Of a stretch of DNA of 60,622 nucleotides, positions 7,210 to 17,083 are shown one piece after another. This DNA comes from Bifidobacterium leontopitheci (GTDB lineage: Bacteria; Actinomycetota; Actinomycetes; Actinomycetales; Bifidobacteriaceae): the NCBI RefSeq assembly GCF_009193355.1, contig NZ_WBVT01000015.1:1-60622 (forward strand), in the 5' to 3' direction. The first letter of the stretch is position 1. The number at the start of each line of letters is the position of its first letter. Below the pieces are notes generated by a model. That model was given only the letters and a program-made list of their open reading frames with translations, did no database searches and was not told the DNA's origin. Both the position numbers and the translations under genes were made by a program.

Positions 7210-9180
7210 ATGGAGAACAACGAACCGATGAGACGTCTTGGCATCTACTGTTTCTATGACCGCAACGGCCATGCCGCATCGTTCATCGACACGTTTCTGA
7301 AAGGGCTTACGCCATATCTCGCCGATTTGGTCGTGGTGGTGAATGGCAAACTTGATCAGGAATCCCGCGAACTGTTTGAGCGTTATACAAACCACATCAT
7401 CGTGCGAGATAACACCGGGCTTGATGCCGCCGCGTATCGCGAAGCGATGCTGCATATCGGGTGGAAGACGCTGGAGTCCTATGATGAGGTCATCTGTCTC
7501 AACGATACGATTCTCGGCCCTGTATATCCGTTTAGCGAGATGTTCGCGGTAATGGACGCCAAGCCCGTCGACTTTTGGGGTATCACCGCATATCCGGAAG
7601 AGACCGTCAACAACGAGCACATCCCCACGCATCTGCAGGCATACTGGCATGCATATCGGCGTTCGCTGGTTTCATCGCAGCAGTTCCAACAGTATTGGCA
7701 GGATCTGCCATCATTCAAAAGCTATGCGGCGGTCACACGCAAGCACGAAATGACCTTCACCCCGCATTTCGCCAATCTTGGTTTCACGTGGGCGTCATAC
7801 ATTGACTACGAGAAGTATCGTACGCGTTCCACTTATCCGCTGCTGTACATGCCCACCGATCTGGTTCGGGATGACCGTTGCCCGGTCTTCAAGCGGCGCT
7901 CTTTCTTCTTGGAGTATCAGTATTACTTCGACCAGACAGCCGGTCAGCCGGGACTGGACTTGTACGAGTATCTTCGTGACCACACGGATTACGATGTCAA
8001 TCTGATTTGGGATGCGCTGCTGCAGTCATACAACCTGCTGGACATCCATCAGGCGATGCACCTCAGCTATGTACTGCCGAAGGCCACTGAAAATCCGCTA
8101 CGCGAAGATGCCCAGCACGTCAAGGCCGCGTTCATCCACCACATCTACTTCCTTGACCTACTCGACACCACGCTGCGGTATATCGCCAATATCCCCGATT
8201 CCGTCGACCTGTACATCACCACCACGCAGGATAAGATCGAACCGATTCGAGAAGCCATGCAGAAGGCCGGGCTATTGGAGAATCGCCAGGTCGCCTTCAT
8301 CCCTGTACAGAACCGGGGACGCGATGTCTCCGCGCTGCTGGTCGGCGCCCGAGACGTGGTGCTGAACGGCAAATACGACGTCATCGGCTTCGCCCATGAC
8401 AAGAAATCAAGTCAGAATCAGGACAACGGCCATCATGGCACCGAGACAGAAGGATTCTCTTACAAGCTGTTCGAGAACACGATGGGATCGCGCGACTATG
8501 TGACCAACATTCTCGCCCTGTTCGCCAATAACCCTCGTCTCGGCATGGCTTGCCCGCCTCCGCCGTATCATGCGCTGTATTTCGCGCATACGCTCCCCAG
8601 CGACTGGGGCCCGAATTTCACCATCACCAAGGACCTGCTGGAGAAACGGCTTCGCATCCATGTGCCGTTGGACAGCACCAAGCCGTCCATGTCGGCAATG
8701 GGCTCCTGCTATTGGTTCCGCACCGAAGCGCTGCGCCCACTGTTCGAATATCATTGGCGGTATGAAAGCTTTCTGCCCGAAGGCCAGATGGGCCCTGATG
8801 GCACGATTTCCCACGCGATCGAGCGTTCTCTCGGCTATATCGCGCAATCACAGGGCTACTACCCCGCATGGGTGTTGAGCGACCATTATGCGCGTATCGA
8901 AGTAGATTCCCTGTTCTATACCACGAACACGTTGCTCACTTCGTTGGGTAACACCCGCCGCGGTGAGACGCTGCTGGCAAATGCCGGCCAACTCAGGTAT
9001 GTACTCACCACGCTGGGCATGATTCGACATCTCGCCCATAAGCCGCTGCGGCTGATTGCGAAGGTTTTTGTCAGGCCGCTACCCGAGCCTGCCCGCAATG
9101 TGATCTATCGGGTAGGCTGGGCACCATTGTCGTTCGCCTATAAGGTACGTTACTGGGTACGTCGCAAGCGTCTGAAGTGA
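7210..9180 (+). CDS. rgpF: rhamnan synthesis protein F-like
   Basis: The 656-aa protein belongs to the RgpF family (PF05045), found in streptococcal rhamnose polysaccharide and O-antigen loci. The first part (about residues 5-250) shows RLGIYCFYDRNGHAASFID, VVVVNGKL and NTGLDAAAYREAM. A second half (about 285-600) shows AFIHHIYFLDLLDTTLRYI, then NRGRDVSALL and MGSCYWFRTEALRPLFEY. It is expected to act as a cytosolic rhamnosyl- or related glycosyltransferase on the lipid-linked chain. The C-terminal 60 residues are basic and could touch the membrane. The start is ATG 7210 with AAAGG nine bases upstream. It is followed at 75 bp by the ABC exporter genes, the order usual in such loci. Confidence 0.9.
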   Translation: MENNEPMRRLGIYCFYDRNGHAASFIDTFLKGLTPYLADLVVVVNGKLDQESRELFERYTNHIIVRDNTGLDAAAYREAMLHIGWKTLESYDEVICLNDTILGPVYPFSEMFAVMDAKPVDFWGITAYPEETVNNEHIPTHLQAYWHAYRRSLVSSQQFQQYWQDLPSFKSYAAVTRKHEMTFTPHFANLGFTWASYIDYEKYRTRSTYPLLYMPTDLVRDDRCPVFKRRSFFLEYQYYFDQTAGQPGLDLYEYLRDHTDYDVNLIWDALLQSYNLLDIHQAMHLSYVLPKATENPLREDAQHVKAAFIHHIYFLDLLDTTLRYIANIPDSVDLYITTTQDKIEPIREAMQKAGLLENRQVAFIPVQNRGRDVSALLVGARDVVLNGKYDVIGFAHDKKSSQNQDNGHHGTETEGFSYKLFENTMGSRDYVTNILALFANNPRLGMACPPPPYHALYFAHTLPSDWGPNFTITKDLLEKRLRIHVPLDSTKPSMSAMGSCYWFRTEALRPLFEYHWRYESFLPEGQMGPDGTISHAIERSLGYIAQSQGYYPAWVLSDHYARIEVDSLFYTTNTLLTSLGNTRRGETLLANAGQLRYVLTTLGMIRHLAHKPLRLIAKVFVRPLPEPARNVIYRVGWAPLSFAYKVRYWVRRKRLK

Positions 9181-9255
9181 TACGGAACGGGCTCCGTCCG
9201 CTCCGTATCACTCATGTGTGAGATGCGCGGCTGCTGGTAGAATAAGGATTTTGTG

Positions 9256-10092
9256 ATGAAAACGACTCGCAAGACTGCGGATAAGCTTCGATACTCCCGT
9301 GTGATTCTCAAGGAGCTGGTGAAGACCGACTTCCAGCTTCGCTATCAGGGATCCTTCCTGGGAGTGGCTTGGTCTGTACTCAAGCCGCTCATGCTGTTCT
9401 GCGTGATGTACGTGGTGTTCGTCCGGTTCCTTAAGTTCTCCGATGGCACCCCGACCTTCCCGATGGTGCTGCTGCTGGGTATCGGCCTGTGGAACTTCTT
9501 CTCCGAGGCCACGACCATGGGTCTGAACGGCATCACCGGTCGTGGTGATGTACTGCGCAAGGTCGATTTCCCGAAGTACATCATCGTCGTCTCCGCTACG
9601 GTCGGTTCTCTGATCAGCCTCGCCATCAACATGGGTGTGGTGCTGGTGTTCTGCATATTCACCCACGTCCAGTTCACCTGGAATGTGCTGTGGCTGCCAT
9701 TGAACTTCTTGCAGCTGTATATTCTGGCGTTGGGCATGGCACTGTTGCTCGCCACGATGAATGTGTTCTTCCGTGACATCCAGCATATCTGGGAAGTCGT
9801 CATGCAGGCGCTCTTCTATGCGACGCCTATCATCTACCCGTTGTCCCTGGTCGTTACGCAGCTCGGCCCGAAGGGCGTCATCATCCAGAAGCTGATGCTG
9901 CTCAACCCGACGGCTCAGATCATTCAGGATATCCGTCACAACCTGATCGCCCCGGATACCACACCAACCGTCTGGACGATGTGGAACGGGTCTCCATTGC
10001 AATTCATTCCCCTACTGCTGACGCTGCTCATACTGTGGTTGGGCGCGTACGTGTTCCACAAGCATAGTGCCAAGTTTGCGGAGGTGCTCTGA
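9256..10092 (+). CDS. rgpC: polysaccharide ABC exporter, permease
   Basis: This 278-aa membrane protein resembles TagG/RgpC/Wzm permeases (ABC-2 type). It starts with a short basic cytosolic segment, then LRYQGSFLGVAWSVLKPLM, the family hallmark before the first helix. About six helices follow, with FRDIQHIWEVVMQALFYATPIIYP near residue 180. It would export a lipid-linked polysaccharide made on the cytosolic face. ATG 9256 is preferred over GTG 9253 because AAGGAT lies eight bases before it. Its TGA shares one base with the ATPase start codon, so the two are translationally coupled. Confidence 0.92.
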   Translation: MKTTRKTADKLRYSRVILKELVKTDFQLRYQGSFLGVAWSVLKPLMLFCVMYVVFVRFLKFSDGTPTFPMVLLLGIGLWNFFSEATTMGLNGITGRGDVLRKVDFPKYIIVVSATVGSLISLAINMGVVLVFCIFTHVQFTWNVLWLPLNFLQLYILALGMALLLATMNVFFRDIQHIWEVVMQALFYATPIIYPLSLVVTQLGPKGVIIQKLMLLNPTAQIIQDIRHNLIAPDTTPTVWTMWNGSPLQFIPLLLTLLILWLGAYVFHKHSAKFAEVL

Positions 10093-11357
10093 TGGCCGAA
10101 CAGCTTCCTATGAATTCAGCCAACGCCGGTTCCGATGTCGTGCTGAAGGTCGACCATGTCGCCAAGTCCTTCCGTCTGCCGACGGAGCAGGCGTCCGGGC
10201 TGAAACAGGCCATCATCAATTGGACCAAGGGCATCAAGGGATACAAGACCCAGCAGGTGCTGCGCGACATCAATTTCGAGGTCCACCGTGGCGACTTCTT
10301 CGGCATCGTGGGGCGCAATGGTTCCGGCAAGTCCACGCTGCTGAAGCTCATCTCTAAAATCTACGTTCCGGATTCAGGTTCGATTACCGTCAACGGCAAA
10401 CTTGTCCCGTTCATCGAGCTCGGCGTAGGTTTCAATCCCGAGTTGACCGGACGCGAAAACGTGTATCTGAACGGAGCGCTCCTCGGCTTCACCCATGAAG
10501 AAATCGACGCGATGTACGACGATATCGTCGAGTTTGCGGAGCTGGAAGATTTCATGGACCAGAAACTCAAGAACTATTCCTCGGGCATGCAGGTCCGTCT
10601 CGCATTCTCGGTGGCGATCAAGGCGCAGGGCGATGTTCTGGTGCTCGATGAGGTGTTGGCCGTCGGCGATGAGGCGTTCCAGCGCAAGTGCGACAACTTC
10701 TTCACCCAGATCAAGAAGGACCCGACCAAGACTGTCATTCTGGTCACCCACGATATGGGAGCGGTCAAGAAGTACTGCAACAAGGCCATCCTCATCAAGG
10801 ACGGCGAGATTATCGTGAGCGGCGATAAGGAAGAGGTCGCCAACCAATACACGCTGGAAAACACGAAAGTCAATCTAGTTCAATCTGGTGAGAGGCAGGG
10901 ACTTAGCGAGCAGGTTCCTTATATCAAAATCATCCCGCACTCTCCCATGATCGTAACCCCTGAAGATTCATTTGAATTTACAGTAGAATTTGAAACAACT
11001 AAGGTAGACGACTACTACCTTTCTGTTTCCTTAACGGATACACGCCATGGCGTTATCGTCTATGAAACTTCCGATCGCGCCTACCCTATGGAGAGCAAAT
11101 CCGGGAAGCAAAGCCTCACGCTAAGACTTCCTCTAAACCTGTTCAACAACTGTGATTTTCGAGTGCGTGCTGCTGTCCACGTACCCGATCCGGATAATCC
11201 AGAGCGCACCATCATGATCGCATTCACGAACGATGAAAATGCATATGTGTTCTATACACGTGATCCGCAATATGGTGATGGTCCTCTGATCAACGATGTT
11301 TCTTTCCCGATTGTTACCGTGACGAGCAGCAATGCGGAAAACATTGATGCCGACTAG
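10092..11357 (+). CDS. rgpD: polysaccharide ABC exporter, ATPase with Wzt-like tail
   Basis: The 421-aa protein has an ABC domain (about residues 12-260): Walker A GRNGSGKST, signature YSSGMQVRLAFS, Walker B VLVLDEVLAVGD and the H-loop VTHDMG. The subgroup motif FIELGVGFNPELTGRENV is typical of TagH/RgpD/Wzt. A C-terminal beta-rich domain (about 265-421) resembles the carbohydrate-binding tail of Wzt proteins that checks the glycan before export. Base use changes at about 10860: the ATPase part uses G/C-ending codons, whereas the tail is richer in A/T codons. This suggests that the glycan-recognising tail was exchanged by recombination. Confidence 0.92.
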   Translation: MAEQLPMNSANAGSDVVLKVDHVAKSFRLPTEQASGLKQAIINWTKGIKGYKTQQVLRDINFEVHRGDFFGIVGRNGSGKSTLLKLISKIYVPDSGSITVNGKLVPFIELGVGFNPELTGRENVYLNGALLGFTHEEIDAMYDDIVEFAELEDFMDQKLKNYSSGMQVRLAFSVAIKAQGDVLVLDEVLAVGDEAFQRKCDNFFTQIKKDPTKTVILVTHDMGAVKKYCNKAILIKDGEIIVSGDKEEVANQYTLENTKVNLVQSGERQGLSEQVPYIKIIPHSPMIVTPEDSFEFTVEFETTKVDDYYLSVSLTDTRHGVIVYETSDRAYPMESKSGKQSLTLRLPLNLFNNCDFRVRAAVHVPDPDNPERTIMIAFTNDENAYVFYTRDPQYGDGPLINDVSFPIVTVTSSNAENIDAD

Positions 11358-11411
11358 CAATCGACGTAAACGATAATCAGCGCAAAACCACTGGAAGGAT
11401 TGTTTTCTATA

Positions 11412-14400
11412 ATGTCCACCAACATCAAGCTGTTTGTATCGTGTCACAAGCCGGGAATTCACATCCCGGACAACCCATTGCTCCAGCCGATCCATGTCGG
11501 TGCCGCCATCTCAAATGTCACGCTCCCGGGAATGCTGCGCGATGACGGCTCCGACAACATCTCGGCGAAGAACCGATCCTATTGCGAGCTGACCGCACAG
11601 TATTGGGCTTGGAAGAACGTCGACGCGGATTATTATGGCTTCCTGCACTATCGCCGGTACTTCAACTTCTCCGGTAAGGAGCTGCCCATTCATCATGAGC
11701 CGTTCATTTTCGGCGACGTGGTGGAAGAGCGCAATGACGATGCCACGTTGAAGCTGCTTGGCAATGATGAGGCGACCATGCGGCGGGTCATCGAGTCGCA
11801 CGACTTCATCGCGCCGACCATGGCGTATGCGCCTGATGTCAAGACCGTGTACGAGCACTATCAGTACTCGGCCGGCCATCATATCGAAGACCTCGATACG
11901 GTGCTGGACATCATCAAGCTCAAGTATCCGGAAATCTGGCCAAGCGCGGAACGTTACATCAATCAAAAGGGCATCTACGCCTGCAACATGTTCGTGATGA
12001 ACCGCGAACTGTTCCACGAGTATTCGGCGTTTCTGTTTGACGTACTCGCCGAGCATGAAAAGCTTACCGACATCTCGCATTACACTGCGGTGGCGCGACG
12101 AGTCTCCGGGTACCTTGGCGAGCGCCTGTGCGGCATGTACCTGACGTACCTGTATGACAAGGGCCTGAACGGCATCGATTTGCAGCGCGTGTACTTCAAG
12201 AACCCAAACGAGCCCGGCACCACTGTCTCCGACGACACCGTCGAAACCACGAAATCCCGCAAGAAGGAATTCATCCACATCGAAAACGTCACGCGCGGCC
12301 GTGGCAAAATCTACGCCACGCTGTCCGCGGATCAGAACGTCAACGCAGCCAAGTTCACTGCAACGTCGAAGACCGAGCAGGACTGGCCGCTGCCGGTCAA
12401 GGTGATGGATACGAGCGCATTCGGCCCCTTGATGGTGCTACCGTTGACCGGCGTCAGCCAGACGGTCACCGTTCAGGCGCTGGACAAATCCGGCACTGTG
12501 CAGAACACGCTGGTCAAGGAAATCACGCACAAGGAAGCCAAACGCCTTTCGCAGATGCATACGCTGCTGCGCAATGAGACCGCGACGCGCATCCGCAACT
12601 ACGACAAGCAACCGTTACTGGGAGACACTCGCGTCAAGGTCATCGATGTCATGGCCGATGCCGACGGCTCCGACATCGTACAGGGACAGATCGTCGTTCC
12701 CGGCGTGAAGGCGAATGAGGAGCGCACGTTCATTGAAGTGAAGGTGCTCGATTCGGATGGCCATCCGCTGACCGCCGGAGAATGGACCTGCTTCAGCGAC
12801 GAGACCGAAGAGATGGAGAATCTTCCCGGTTTCAAGGTGCGTCGCATCAGCTATTCCGTGCATATCCCGCATTCCACGTCATTCATGATCTGGGTGCGGT
12901 TCCCGGATTGCGCGACATTGCCGGACGCGTTCGAGCATTTCGACACCGTAGAGGTGGCGGAACACCGTCAGGGATGGCAGTCTATTCGCGAGACCGCGAA
13001 CGCGACGCATGACTATGATGAGTGGTTCCGTGCCAATCATCGCGCGACGACCGTCGAGCTGAAACTTCAGCAGCAGGTCAAGTTCGACGAACAACCGAAG
13101 TACTCGATTATCGTGCCGCTGTATAAGACGCCGATTCCGTTCCTGCGAGACATGGTGAAGTCAGTCCAGCTGCAGACGTACCGCAACTGGGAGCTGTTGC
13201 TGGTCAACGCCTCTCCTGACGAAGTGGAACTGGCTGCAGCAGTGGATGGCTACTGCAAGGCGGATTCGCGTATCAAGCACCTCCATGTGACGGAGAACAA
13301 AGGCATCACGTTGAACACGAACGTGGGCATTCAGGCCGCAACCGGCGACTTCCTGTGCTTCCTCGACCATGATGACGTGCTGGAGCCGGACGCACTGTAC
13401 TGCTACACGAAGGCCGTCAACGAGCATCCCGACACGGACATGCTGTACTGCGACGAAGACAAGCTTGTGGACGGCAAGTACCGTGAGCCGTTCTTCAAGA
13501 CCGAGTGGAACCCCGACCTGCTACTCGGCATGAACTACGTGTGTCACTTCCTGACCGTGCGTAAGTCCATCATGGATACGCTCGACCTGCCTGGCAGCGA
13601 GTACGACGGATCGCAGGATTACCATATGACGTTCCGCATCGGCGAGAAGGCCCGGTACGTACATCACGAGCCGCGTGTACTCTACCACTGGCGAGTGCAT
13701 GAGCATTCGACGGCGAAGCGCGCCGATCAGAAGGATTACGCGCTGGAGACGAGCCGTCTGGCGATTGAGACACATCTGGAACGCATCGGCGTGAAAGGCA
13801 GAGTGGTGGATTCGCCGCTGTCGCCGCGGCGCTTCGTGGTGGAATACGATCTCGGCGACCATCCGCTGGTCTCGATCATCATCCCGAACAAAGATGCGCT
13901 GCCCGTGCTGCATCAGTGCCTCTCGGCTATCCGCAAGTACACGACGTATGACAACTATGAGATTGTCATCGTGGAAAACAACAGCGAAAAGCCCGAGACG
14001 TTCGCGTACTATGACGCGGTTCAGAAACTTGATCCGCGTATCCATGTGGCGACGCTGACCGGCATGGATTCGTTCAACTTCTCGCGCATCATCAACTTCG
14101 GCGCCGCACACTCGCAAGGCGAGTATCTGCTGATGCTCAACAACGATACGAAGGTGATTACGCCGAACTGGATCGAGGAACTGCTTGGACCGTGCACACG
14201 AGAGGACGTCGGCTGCACCGGTGCGAAACTGCTGTTCCCGGACGGCACGATCCAACACGTGGGCATCGGCTTCGGCCCGTCAGGCCCAGGCCACATGTAC
14301 CACGCCTATCCGGCGAATCTGGGCGGAAACTTCGAGGCGACGCTGCTCGCTCGAGACATGGGCGCAGTGACGGCCGCCTGCCTGATGGTTTCGCGCAAGG

Positions 14401-14717
14401 TGTTCGAGGCCGTCGGCGGCATGGACGAGGAGCTCGCCGTCAACTATAACGACGTGGACTTCTGCCTGAGCGTGCTGAAGTCCGGCAAACGCGTGGTCAT
14501 GTGCCCCACCGCCCAGCTGTACCACTTCGAGTCCATGTCACGCGGAGCCGAAGTCAGCGGCGCCAAGGCATTGCGTTTCCAAAGCGAACGCGGCCTCTTC
14601 ATGCGTAAGTGGCCCGAGGTCTTCCGCGCCGAGACCGCGCCTTTCACCAACCCGAATCTGGCGTTCGGCGACATGTTCGAAGAAATCAATCACGGTCAGC
14701 GTGAAAGTATTTGGTGA
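11412..14717 (+). CDS. DUF4422-GT2-GT2 glycosyltransferase fusion
   Basis: The 1101-aa protein has three recognisable parts. Residues 1-260 are a DUF4422 domain (LFVSCHKPG, AQYWAWKNVDADYYGFLHYR), a putative glycosyltransferase. Residues 290-540 are a beta-rich linker. Residues about 555-780 are a GT2 domain (YSIIVPLYKTPIPFLRDMV, FLCFLDHDDVLEPDAL, YCDEDK). Residues about 815-1090 are a second GT2 domain (VSIIIPNKDALPVLHQC, MLNNDTKVITPNWIEELL, GGMDEELAVNYNDVDFC). It could extend a repeating unit with up to three linkages. GGAAGGA sits 12 bases before ATG 11412; TTG 11400 is an alternative start but overlaps that site. It ends 6 bp before the next gene. Confidence 0.88.
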   Translation: MSTNIKLFVSCHKPGIHIPDNPLLQPIHVGAAISNVTLPGMLRDDGSDNISAKNRSYCELTAQYWAWKNVDADYYGFLHYRRYFNFSGKELPIHHEPFIFGDVVEERNDDATLKLLGNDEATMRRVIESHDFIAPTMAYAPDVKTVYEHYQYSAGHHIEDLDTVLDIIKLKYPEIWPSAERYINQKGIYACNMFVMNRELFHEYSAFLFDVLAEHEKLTDISHYTAVARRVSGYLGERLCGMYLTYLYDKGLNGIDLQRVYFKNPNEPGTTVSDDTVETTKSRKKEFIHIENVTRGRGKIYATLSADQNVNAAKFTATSKTEQDWPLPVKVMDTSAFGPLMVLPLTGVSQTVTVQALDKSGTVQNTLVKEITHKEAKRLSQMHTLLRNETATRIRNYDKQPLLGDTRVKVIDVMADADGSDIVQGQIVVPGVKANEERTFIEVKVLDSDGHPLTAGEWTCFSDETEEMENLPGFKVRRISYSVHIPHSTSFMIWVRFPDCATLPDAFEHFDTVEVAEHRQGWQSIRETANATHDYDEWFRANHRATTVELKLQQQVKFDEQPKYSIIVPLYKTPIPFLRDMVKSVQLQTYRNWELLLVNASPDEVELAAAVDGYCKADSRIKHLHVTENKGITLNTNVGIQAATGDFLCFLDHDDVLEPDALYCYTKAVNEHPDTDMLYCDEDKLVDGKYREPFFKTEWNPDLLLGMNYVCHFLTVRKSIMDTLDLPGSEYDGSQDYHMTFRIGEKARYVHHEPRVLYHWRVHEHSTAKRADQKDYALETSRLAIETHLERIGVKGRVVDSPLSPRRFVVEYDLGDHPLVSIIIPNKDALPVLHQCLSAIRKYTTYDNYEIVIVENNSEKPETFAYYDAVQKLDPRIHVATLTGMDSFNFSRIINFGAAHSQGEYLLMLNNDTKVITPNWIEELLGPCTREDVGCTGAKLLFPDGTIQHVGIGFGPSGPGHMYHAYPANLGGNFEATLLARDMGAVTAACLMVSRKVFEAVGGMDEELAVNYNDVDFCLSVLKSGKRVVMCPTAQLYHFESMSRGAEVSGAKALRFQSERGLFMRKWPEVFRAETAPFTNPNLAFGDMFEEINHGQRESIW

Positions 14718-14723
14718 TGAACA

Positions 14724-15932
14724 ATGACTTCAGCGGAACAGACAGATGTTTTTTTAAGAGACCTTAATCAAAGTGCGCCTGTAACGCTAGTTTATGATGA
14801 GCTCAACCGTCTGAATATCCGTGGTCATCAGGTTCAAAGGGTAAACCAGAAAATATGGATAAAAAAGTGTAGACATAAGCAGTCCTCAAACAAGCGCAAT
14901 TATCGAATAACCGTACGACACGTAATTGTCGATTTTGTGTTTGTGGTGTCATTATTTGGACTGCTTTTGTCGCTTGCTTTGATGCAACCACCTTGTAGCT
15001 ACATTCTTTTTGTTCTTTCACTGATTGGGTATTCTGCGACCTTGATATCCTTGAGCTGCGCTCCTCATGACAGTTTCGAATACCTTCTTCTGGAACGCAT
15101 ATCAGCATTTATTGCGCGATGGTCTCCCGCCACGTTTGCCACGCTCCTATATGTAATAGTAATTGTTCTGTTATACACAATCCACCAAGTAACCGCATCT
15201 AATAAAAATGCAACACTAGGATTGATAATCCTGTGGTTATTATCGCAGATTCTATTGCTTGTAGCCCAATGGTTTACTTATGATGCATGGCTGATTCCGC
15301 CTGTCATTCCTTTTTCAAAATATGTGAAACCTAAAACTACATTCTCTTCAATACTCTTTATTACATCAATCACAATTGGCACATATATTGCAAGCCGCGA
15401 TGATGCACTTTCAAAAGAGATTGCATTCATCGCAGGAATCGTGCTTGCTCAAGTTTTCGCAAATCTTTACAGCAATCACGATAAATCAACAGACATGATC
15501 AGAAATCTTATTCAGACAATTGACGATGGGATATCGTATCTCACAAATTCTGATTCTTCGATTTCCGCAATGATGTGTTTTGTCCGCCTCGATAATATAC
15601 TCGGCACAGATGTAATGGAAAGAAAAGTGGCACGCAATATTTTCGCGCCACCACTCCTGCAATTATGCCTTCTCGATTATATAGGCAAACTGATGTTTAA
15701 CGATAATCCAACATATAGCGTTTCACGAAACGAAGCTACATACCAGTTCTTTAGTGAATACAAGAGCACGCTTATTATTTCAGCTAAAGGCAAGACGCAA
15801 CAAAAGCAACTGAGAGACGCAGAAAAAATGATTAAGCAAAAAATAGAGCGCAAAGATATTTCCTTGCTGAAAAAGGAATTATTAAACTATCTTTTCTCAC
15901 TGCGAGCACATCTGCAGCTCGAGCAGCATTAA
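14724..15932 (+). CDS. unknown AT-rich multi-pass membrane protein
   Basis: The 402-aa protein is not recognised. Hydrophobic segments lie near residues 68-85, 90-108, 135-155, 162-182, 207-222 and 232-250, giving about six membrane helices. Both ends are hydrophilic. The C-terminal 150 residues look cytosolic and end in a Lys/Gln/Glu-rich helix (about 350-390) that could form a coiled coil. The gene is clearly more AT-rich than its neighbours and uses codons such as ATA, AGA and TTA, so it was probably acquired separately. It lies in line within the polysaccharide operon, 6 bp after the glycosyltransferase. A role in polymerisation, chain-length control or an unrelated defence function is possible; none is shown. 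Confidence 0.75.
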   Translation: MTSAEQTDVFLRDLNQSAPVTLVYDELNRLNIRGHQVQRVNQKIWIKKCRHKQSSNKRNYRITVRHVIVDFVFVVSLFGLLLSLALMQPPCSYILFVLSLIGYSATLISLSCAPHDSFEYLLLERISAFIARWSPATFATLLYVIVIVLLYTIHQVTASNKNATLGLIILWLLSQILLLVAQWFTYDAWLIPPVIPFSKYVKPKTTFSSILFITSITIGTYIASRDDALSKEIAFIAGIVLAQVFANLYSNHDKSTDMIRNLIQTIDDGISYLTNSDSSISAMMCFVRLDNILGTDVMERKVARNIFAPPLLQLCLLDYIGKLMFNDNPTYSVSRNEATYQFFSEYKSTLIISAKGKTQQKQLRDAEKMIKQKIERKDISLLKKELLNYLFSLRAHLQLEQH

Positions 15933-15980
15933 TAATCAATTAATACATCAATGATGCATTCTCGATAAAAGGAAACCACC

Positions 15981-17027
15981 ATGCAGCACCCATTCGTATC
16001 ATTTCTTATTCCGGTATACAACGCGGAGAACGATCTGCCGGCGACGCTGGACAGCATCGTGAGTCAGGATGATGGCTCGATTGAGATCATTTGCGTCAAC
16101 GACGGGTCGAAAGACAGTAGCGCCGCAATACTCGAGGAATATGCCAAGCGGTATCCGTTCATCCATGTCTTTGCGCAGGAGAACCAAGGCATTACCTGCG
16201 CTCGCAACGCTGCTCTCGCTCATGCGCAAGGCGAGTGGCTGTGCTTCGTCGACAATGATGACATTGTTGCCGAAGACGCAGTAAAGGTCTTCCATAAAAC
16301 CGCTGCGCCTGATCTGGATATCGTGTACTACGATTACGAAAAGTTCACCACTCCGATGCCGGACCAGTCCGCCAATCACATCGGCGCATCCACAGTTTTC
16401 CAAGGTCCTGACATCAGCAAGCTGCAGAGTGACTGCATCAATCGATTTCGGAGCAACACCCCGTTAGTCTCTCATAAGAGCATGCCAACGCCTTGGGCGA
16501 AGATATACCGTCATGCTTTCCTCGCAGCACACGGCCTTCATTTCAATCCTGAAGTGAAACACGAAGAGGATATCGTCTTTAATTTCGAGTTGCTTTCTTA
16601 TTGTCAGAAGGCCAAGAAAGTTGATTACATCTCGTACTACTATCGCTGGTCAGTCAATTCGGAAAGCCATCGATACCGTCCTCACATCTTTGAGAACATT
16701 CACCATACGTTGAAAGCATATCAGGATATCGTCAATACACGATACTCAGACCGTGCTGACATCGCTGAACTGTACCGGTATCGCGTGCTGTGGGAATTGC
16801 TGTACTGCGTCGTCCTTGGGCCTATCCATCCGTTGAACCCGCAGTCGTATGGCGAACGCCGAAAAGAATTCCATGACCTGCTCAATGATCCGCTGTTCAA
16901 GAATGTGTTCCGTCATGCCAAGACCACCAAGTTCGAATTCAAGCAATCGGTTTTGGCCACGCTGATCAAATGGCATTGCTTCTGGCTGCTGAACCAGATG
17001 GGCCGGGTCATGACCAAAGCCCGATAA
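15981..17027 (+). CDS. GT2-family glycosyltransferase
   Basis: The 348-aa enzyme begins with VSFLIPVYNAENDLPATLDS and contains EIICVNDGSKDSS, ENQGITCARNAAL and WLCFVDNDDIV, the nucleotide- and metal-binding elements of GT-A fold enzymes. The rest includes an aromatic-rich C-terminal region of EpsJ type (VKHEEDIVFNFELLSYC, YYYRWSVNSES). It probably adds one sugar to the lipid-linked repeat unit. AAAAGGAAA lies just before ATG 15981. G+C content returns to the normal level after the AT-rich membrane gene. Specificity is unknown. Confidence 0.9.
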   Translation: MQHPFVSFLIPVYNAENDLPATLDSIVSQDDGSIEIICVNDGSKDSSAAILEEYAKRYPFIHVFAQENQGITCARNAALAHAQGEWLCFVDNDDIVAEDAVKVFHKTAAPDLDIVYYDYEKFTTPMPDQSANHIGASTVFQGPDISKLQSDCINRFRSNTPLVSHKSMPTPWAKIYRHAFLAAHGLHFNPEVKHEEDIVFNFELLSYCQKAKKVDYISYYYRWSVNSESHRYRPHIFENIHHTLKAYQDIVNTRYSDRADIAELYRYRVLWELLYCVVLGPIHPLNPQSYGERRKEFHDLLNDPLFKNVFRHAKTTKFEFKQSVLATLIKWHCFWLLNQMGRVMTKAR

Positions 17028-17083
17028 GCCACCGGTAGCATTATACTTGCCTCGTCACGTCACGAATCAAGAAAGTACATGGT

